Source: Ruminococcus sp. Phil11 (lineage in GTDB: Bacteria; Bacillota; Clostridia; Oscillospirales; Ruminococcaceae). Taken from it: 64,000 bases of DNA. The notes below the pieces were generated by a model that was given only the letters and a program-made list of their open reading frames with translations, was not told the DNA's origin and ran no database searches. Shown here piece by piece: positions 56,785 to 64,000 of this stretch; position 1 is the first letter of the stretch; each line of letters starts with the position of its first letter. The translations under genes and the position numbers were made by a program. The DNA lies in NCBI GenBank assembly GCA_001940925.1, contig MSGZ01000021.1:26999-90998 (forward strand). The letters are read 5' to 3'.

Positions 56785-57413
56785 ATCCGTTGTATTTGTA
56801 TCCGGCCGAGACGAATCTGCTCAAAAGCGGAAAGCGCGGCGAAGCCTACCGGGAAGCATGGAAAAAGCTGGCGGATGTCACAAATAAGTATGCCGGTCAG
56901 ATGTGGGGCGGCAAGCCTGCAAAGCTGCATACGCTTGCGCAGGTGCTGGCTGCCGTCAGCATTGTGCTGGCCGCGATGTATGTGGTGATCGAGATTTTGC
57001 TTCGTGTGCTGCCGTCCGCGCAGTGGAATGCGGGCGGCGATACCGGAATGCATATCGTATTCATTCTGGTGATCGCGGTGCCGGCCGTGCTGTGCTGTGC
57101 CGCGCGCGAGTATGTCAAGGACCGCATCCTGAAGCATTTTCTGAACGAATACGAACCCGTCTGTGAAAGCTACGGCGAGGAGACGCTCCGGCAGATCGGA
57201 GAGGTGCTCCGGAAGGAACGGGCCGCACCGGTCGGCAATTATGTCTGCCTGCGCTGCCGCAGGAGCAGCCGCTATGACGAAACGCTCCACAGCCGGGACG
57301 AAATGCTCTGCCCGTTCTGCAAGGGCAATACGCTGGTCGGCCGGCTCGACGGGTATCTGCTCGATGCCTGCTGCAATTATCAGGCGGAGCTGGATGCGCG
57401 GACGGAACGGTGA
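56781..57413 (+). CDS. Membrane protein with C-terminal zinc-ribbon-like CxxC pairs
   Basis: CLRCRRSS...LCPFCKG; one hydrophobic helix pair. Confidence 0.55.
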   Translation: MNPLYLYPAETNLLKSGKRGEAYREAWKKLADVTNKYAGQMWGGKPAKLHTLAQVLAAVSIVLAAMYVVIEILLRVLPSAQWNAGGDTGMHIVFILVIAVPAVLCCAAREYVKDRILKHFLNEYEPVCESYGEETLRQIGEVLRKERAAPVGNYVCLRCRRSSRYDETLHSRDEMLCPFCKGNTLVGRLDGYLLDACCNYQAELDARTER

Positions 57414-57618
57414 CTGCCTCCGGAGGTGCGGTAAAGCCGCAAAATGACGGGGTCAGGCCGCAAAATAGCGCATTCGTGCTGCGAAATCCGTGCGCTTTTT
57501 GTCAAAAGCGGAGAATTTTCCAAAACGCTTGACTTTTTGACAGACTTCATATATAATGATATGTGCGCGTACTGTCTGTGCGTGCACATATTCTATTTTA
57601 TAAAGAAGGAGGAAAATC

Positions 57619-58041
57619 ATGCCAACTTTTAATCAGCTCGTTCGCAAGGGCAGAAAAAGTCTGACGGAGAAGTCTACGGCTCCGGCACTTCAGAAGGGCT
57701 ACAACGCACAGAAGAAGTCCCAGATCGACCTCAGCTCTCCGCAGAAGCGCGGTGTCTGCACTGCCGTCAAGACTGCCACCCCGAAGAAGCCGAACTCTGC
57801 AATGCGTAAGATCGCGAGAGTGCGTCTGACCAACGGATATGAGGTCACTGCCTACATTCCGGGTATCGGCCACAATCTGCAGGAGCACAGTGTCGTGCTG
57901 ATCCGCGGCGGCCGTGTCAAGGACCTGCCTGGTGTGCGTTATCACATCATCCGCGGTACACTCGACGCGCAGGGCGTGAACGGCCGTATGCAGGCCCGTT
58001 CCAAGTACGGCGCAAAGCGTCCGAAGGCAGGCAAGAAGTAA
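57619..58041 (+). CDS. rpsL: 30S ribosomal protein S12
   Basis: [13 protein letters not shown]...[58 protein letters not shown]. Confidence 0.98.
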   Translation: MPTFNQLVRKGRKSLTEKSTAPALQKGYNAQKKSQIDLSSPQKRGVCTAVKTATPKKPNSAMRKIARVRLTNGYEVTAYIPGIGHNLQEHSVVLIRGGRVKDLPGVRYHIIRGTLDAQGVNGRMQARSKYGAKRPKAGKK

Positions 58042-58240
58042 GATTCACCTGCAAACCAACGTATTCGCATTTACCCACAAGGCTCTTGTGGATTTGATAG
58101 ATAGCATTTTCATACCTGTTATGAGGCGGACTTCCCGCTTTGCTGTCTCTTTATCTGCAACGGCGCCTACACCACGCCCCGCGTAAACGGGCACGGGTGA
58201 GTACCTGTGAATTCATCTTTTATGAAGGAGGGAAGCGAGT

Positions 58241-58711
58241 ATGCCAAGAAGAGGCAATATCGCAAAGCGTGACGTTCTGGCTGACCCGATGTACGGTTCC
58301 AAGCTTGTTACACGTCTCATCAACAACATCATGCTCGACGGTAAGAAGGGTGTCGCACAGAAGATCGTGTACGATGCATTCGAGATCGTCAAGACGAAGA
58401 CCGACCGCGATCCGCTTGAGGTATTTGAGCAGGCAATGGAAAACATCATGCCTGTGCTGGAGGTCAAGGCACGCCGTATGGGCGGTGCGACCTATCAGGT
58501 GCCGATGGAGGTTCGTCCGGACCGCCGTCAGACCCTCGGCCTGCGCTGGATCACCAAGTATTCCAGACTGCGCAGCGAGAAGACCATGAAGGAGCGCCTT
58601 GCAGGCGAGATCATGGATGCTGTCAACGGCACCGGCGGTTCTGTCAAGAAGCGTGAAGATACGCATAAGATGGCAGAGGCAAACAAGGCGTTTGCACACT
58701 ATCGCTGGTGA
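58241..58711 (+). CDS. rpsG: 30S ribosomal protein S7
   Basis: [37 protein letters not shown]. Confidence 0.98.
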   Translation: MPRRGNIAKRDVLADPMYGSKLVTRLINNIMLDGKKGVAQKIVYDAFEIVKTKTDRDPLEVFEQAMENIMPVLEVKARRMGGATYQVPMEVRPDRRQTLGLRWITKYSRLRSEKTMKERLAGEIMDAVNGTGGSVKKREDTHKMAEANKAFAHYRW

Positions 58712-58796
58712 TTTTTCTGCCCTGTGCAGAAAGATCATCCGTATTGTTCCGGCATAAGGCTGTGCCGGAGGGCGTAAAATTTTAGGAGGAACTCTA

Positions 58797-60890
<2,094 letters not shown>

Positions 60891-61120
60891 TCCCGTTATT
60901 TCTGCTGCATAACGCCCCTGATCCCGGGAAACCGGGGTCAGGACGGCGTAATTTGCCAAAAATGTACCGAAATCTGAGAAAATCTCGCGAAGTTGGATTT
61001 TTTTTCTAAAAACGCTTGCATTTTTCACGGAAATCTGGTACAATATAGGATGTCAGGTCTTTGTCGTATCCAGATGATGACCGAACCCTATTCAAAATCT
61101 ATTTTTAGGAGGAGATTCCA

Positions 61121-62323
61121 ATGGCAAAGGAACATTTTGAACGTACAAAACCCCATGTCAACATTGGTACCATCGGCCACGTTGACCACGGCAAGACCAC
61201 TCTGACTGCTGCGATCACCAAGACGCTGGCAATGAAGGGTCAGGCAAAGTTTGAGGACTATTCCATGATCGACAAGGCTCCGGAGGAGCGCGCACGTGGA
61301 ATCACAATCAACACTGCACACGTTGAGTATGAGACCGACAAGCGTCACTACGCTCACGTTGACTGCCCCGGTCACGCTGACTATATCAAGAACATGATCA
61401 CCGGTGCTGCACAGATGGACGGCGCGATCCTCGTCGTTGCTGCTTCTGACGGCCCGATGGCTCAGACCAAGGAGCACATCCTGCTCGCACGTCAGGTCGG
61501 CGTGCCGGCAATCGTCGTGTTCATGAACAAGACGGACCTCGTTGACGATGAAGAGCTGATCGACCTCGTCGAGATGGATATCCGCGACACCCTGAGCTCC
61601 TATGAGTTCCCCGGCGATGAGATTCCGATCATCAAGGGTTCTGCTTTCCAGGCTCTCGATTCCAAGTCCACCGATATCAATGATCCGGTCTATGCACCGA
61701 TCCTCGAGCTGATGGATGCTGTTGATTCTTACATTCCGACTCCGGACCGTAAGGCAGATCAGCCGTTCCTGATGCCGGTTGAGGACACCATGACCATTTC
61801 CGGCCGTGGTACCGTTGCAACCGGTCGTGTTGAGCGTGGCCAGATCAAGGTCGGCGAGACTGTCGAGATCGTCGGTCTGAAGGACGAGAAGACCTCCACC
61901 GTCGTTACCGGTCTGGAGATGTTCCGCAAGACGCTGGATTATGCTGAGGCTGGCGATAACATCGGCGCACTGCTCCGCGGTATCGCACGTAAGGACATCG
62001 AAAGAGGTCAGGTTCTCTGCAAGCCGGGTTCCATTCATCCGCACACCAAGTTCAAGGGCCAGGTGTACGTTCTGAAGAAGGAAGAGGGCGGCCGTCATAA
62101 GCCGTTCTTCACCAACTATCGTCCGCAGTTCTACTTCCGTACAACTGACGTTACCGGTATCATCACGCTGCCGGACGGCGTTCAGATGTGCAACCCCGGC
62201 GACAACATCGAGATCGATGTCGAGCTGATCACTCCGATCGCTATTGAGCAGGGTCTGCGTTTTGCTATCCGTGAGGGTGGTAAGACCGTCGGCTCCGGCG
62301 TTGTTACTGCGATCAACGAGTAA
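61121..62323 (+). CDS. tuf: Elongation factor Tu
   Basis: [33 protein letters not shown]. Confidence 0.98.
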   Translation: MAKEHFERTKPHVNIGTIGHVDHGKTTLTAAITKTLAMKGQAKFEDYSMIDKAPEERARGITINTAHVEYETDKRHYAHVDCPGHADYIKNMITGAAQMDGAILVVAASDGPMAQTKEHILLARQVGVPAIVVFMNKTDLVDDEELIDLVEMDIRDTLSSYEFPGDEIPIIKGSAFQALDSKSTDINDPVYAPILELMDAVDSYIPTPDRKADQPFLMPVEDTMTISGRGTVATGRVERGQIKVGETVEIVGLKDEKTSTVVTGLEMFRKTLDYAEAGDNIGALLRGIARKDIERGQVLCKPGSIHPHTKFKGQVYVLKKEEGGRHKPFFTNYRPQFYFRTTDVTGIITLPDGVQMCNPGDNIEIDVELITPIAIEQGLRFAIREGGKTVGSGVVTAINE

Positions 62324-62338
62324 TTTTTACCGATACAA

Positions 62339-62371
62339 AAACCGGATTCCTTCGGGAGTCCGGTTTTTTGT
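62339..62371 (+). terminator. Intrinsic terminator after tuf
   Basis: accggattccttcgggagtccggttttttg. Confidence 0.85.
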
Positions 62372-62501
62372 TTGTATGGAGCGATTGTCTGACGGAATAT
62401 GCGCAAAAAAAGGACGCCGGCCTGTTACGGTCAGCGTCCCTTTTGTTCTTCTGATATGCTTCGGTATTGGGAGAAGCAATGCCGCAGAAGCCGCGTTCAG
62501 C

Positions 62502-63362
62502 TTAGCCGAGGAACTGCTCCCATGTGGTGTCTTTCTTGCCGGCGACAACCTTTTCCGTGTAATACTTCAGGATGACCTGCGCATCATCGACACTGACCTT
62601 GCCGTCCTTGACGACGTCAGAAGCCATGATCTGTGCCTTGGTGAGCTTGGGGTCATTGCCCGCGATGCCTTCGGTGTAAGCGATCAGCGTTGTCTGTGCA
62701 TCCTGAACATCGACAAATCCGTCGAGGTTCGAGTCGCCGATCAGGTAAACCGCAACATCCAGCGGCACCAGCTTGACATCCTTGTCCAGCACAAGCTGGT
62801 TTGCGCCGCCGTAAGCGAAGAAGTCCTCCTCCTTCTGGCCGGCGACATTGATCGTTTCCTCGGTGCTGATGTAGCACTTGTAGTCACCCGGCTTGGTGTC
62901 CTTCGGAACGGTGATATCAAAGTTCACGAACGAGCTGGTCGCGTCGCTGATCTTTGCGGGCTCGTCACTGACAAAGCCCTTGGAATACCAGAGCACGACA
63001 TTGGAAGCACCGGTCGCCTCGGAATACTGCATGTATTCTGCGTCTGCGTGCTCCTCAAAGAGACGGTGCAGCGGCTCGCCCTGCTTGTCCTTCTTGTCAG
63101 GATTGCGCGTGAAATCGCCGTTTTTGATGACGATCGGGTCGTCGCTCTTGAGGATCAGGCGCAGGGACGTCAGACCGGTGTAGTTGTCAATGAATACGTC
63201 GCCCTTCAGCACAGCGTCCTCCGTCATGTTATCGAGGCAGACTGCGCTTTCTTTTGCGTCAATGCGGAATGTCATGGGCTCATCCGCTGCGGAAGCGGAC
63301 ACCGCCGCCGACGCGAAAAGCATTGCTGCCGCTGCTGCGGCAAAAATCTTGTGTTGTTTCAT
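62502..63362 (-). CDS. Secreted cohesin-like/dockerin protein
   Basis: Signal peptide MKQHKIFAAAAAAMLFASAAVSASA; dockerin half-repeats DSNLDGFVDVQDAQ and DVVKDGKVSVDDAQVILKYYTEKVVAGK. Confidence 0.82.
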   Translation of the reverse strand: MKQHKIFAAAAAAMLFASAAVSASAADEPMTFRIDAKESAVCLDNMTEDAVLKGDVFIDNYTGLTSLRLILKSDDPIVIKNGDFTRNPDKKDKQGEPLHRLFEEHADAEYMQYSEATGASNVVLWYSKGFVSDEPAKISDATSSFVNFDITVPKDTKPGDYKCYISTEETINVAGQKEEDFFAYGGANQLVLDKDVKLVPLDVAVYLIGDSNLDGFVDVQDAQTTLIAYTEGIAGNDPKLTKAQIMASDVVKDGKVSVDDAQVILKYYTEKVVAGKKDTTWEQFLG

Positions 63363-63444
63363 AGTAGAAACCTCCTGCTGCAATTTTGCTTATTTTTTTC
63401 TGAGGGCTTATAGCAGCATACTCCATAGAGGATTTCAGAGGATC

Positions 63445-64000
63445 TTACGCCTGCCCGGAGATGCGCGAGAGCAGCCGCATCACATCGAGCATTGTCAGGC
63501 ATCCGTCTTCGTCCAGATCGGCAGCGTAGAGCCGCCTTGATGAGGGCATCTGCGGCGCGGGGAGCGGGTCCTCCGTGATATACCGCAGAAGGAATACAGC
63601 ATCCGCCATATCCAGCTTCCCGTTGCCGTTCAGATCCGGAGGAGCTGACGGCGGCTGGTATGCGGTTGTTGTTGCAGCGGGCGACGTCGATGTTTCAGAC
63701 GCCGGGGTCGTCGTCACAACCCATGTTGTTGTGATCGGCGACGTTGTAGTGACCGGTACTGTTGTGGTGACCGGTACCGTTGTGGTGACCGGTACCGTTG
63801 TCGTGACCGGTTTTGTTGTGGTAATCGGTACTGTTGTAGTAATCGGTACTGTTGTGGTGACCGGTCTTGTTGTGGTGACCGGTCTTGTTGTAGTAATCGG
63901 TACTGTTGTTGTGGTTGTGACAGGCGTCGTCGTGGTGGACGTTGTCGTTGTGGACGTTGTCGTTGTGGACGTTGTTGTCGTTGTGGTGGACGTCGTCGTT
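63445..64000 (-). CDS. Dockerin-terminated secreted protein with Thr-rich linker, 5' end beyond window
   Basis: DLNGNGKLDMADAVFLLRYI and DLDEDGCLTMLDVMRLLSRI; upstream (PVTTTVPVTTT)n on the minus strand to the window edge. Confidence 0.8.
   Translation of the reverse strand, partial: TTTSTTTTTTSTTTTSTTTTSTTTTPVTTTTTVPITTTRPVTTTRPVTTTVPITTTVPITTTKPVTTTVPVTTTVPVTTTVPVTTTSPITTTWVVTTTPASETSTSPAATTTAYQPPSAPPDLNGNGKLDMADAVFLLRYITEDPLPAPQMPSSRRLYAADLDEDGCLTMLDVMRLLSRISGQA
63740..64000. repeat. Tandem repeat encoding Thr-rich linker
   Basis: Repeated gt(g/a)(a)ccggtactgttgtggtga units. Confidence 0.9.

Noticed and set aside
61088-62098. 336-aa ORF antisense to tuf
   Set aside because: Antisense of a highly conserved gene; no independent support.
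63740-64000. Regular repeats possibly CRISPR
   Set aside because: Repeats are in frame and encode a Thr-rich linker continuous with a dockerin protein.

Overview
This window looks like chromosome from a cellulosome-type Ruminococcus-like Firmicute: dockerin proteins are present and the GC content is moderate. Core blocks lie on both sides: spoT, recJ, radA, a PspA homologue, ksgA, rpmG-secE-nusG-rplK-rplA on the left, and rpsL-rpsG-fusA-tuf on the right. Between them is about 40 kb of accessory DNA beginning at a tRNA-Lys. It contains: (i) a decayed mobilizable element (MobV-type relaxase, DnaC-like ATPase, truncated tyrosine integrase) and a second, internally deleted relative of it carrying an Mrr-type nuclease; (ii) an oxidoreductase/hydrolase/LysR island with a SirTM-macrodomain pair and a lipoprotein/dockerin/aldo-keto reductase fusion; (iii) a three-unit tRNA array; (iv) a TetR / twin ABC exporter / methyltransferase / HMA cluster. 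The most interesting item is the tRNA array. Each unit has a near-consensus promoter, a 46-aa leader ORF and an intrinsic terminator, followed by tRNA genes and a small XRE-like HTH gene. A segment inside each leader ORF is complementary to the terminator 5' arm (11 bp in two units, 9 bp in the third), and the pairing covaries between units. The Phe-rich leader precedes tRNA-Phe and the Leu/Tyr-rich leaders precede tRNA-Leu/Tyr. This suggests ribosome-stalling attenuation of tRNA operons. Several of the Leu-anticodon tRNAs lack the long variable arm expected of bacterial tRNA-Leu. All calls were made by eye from sequence and the ORF track; no database searches were run.
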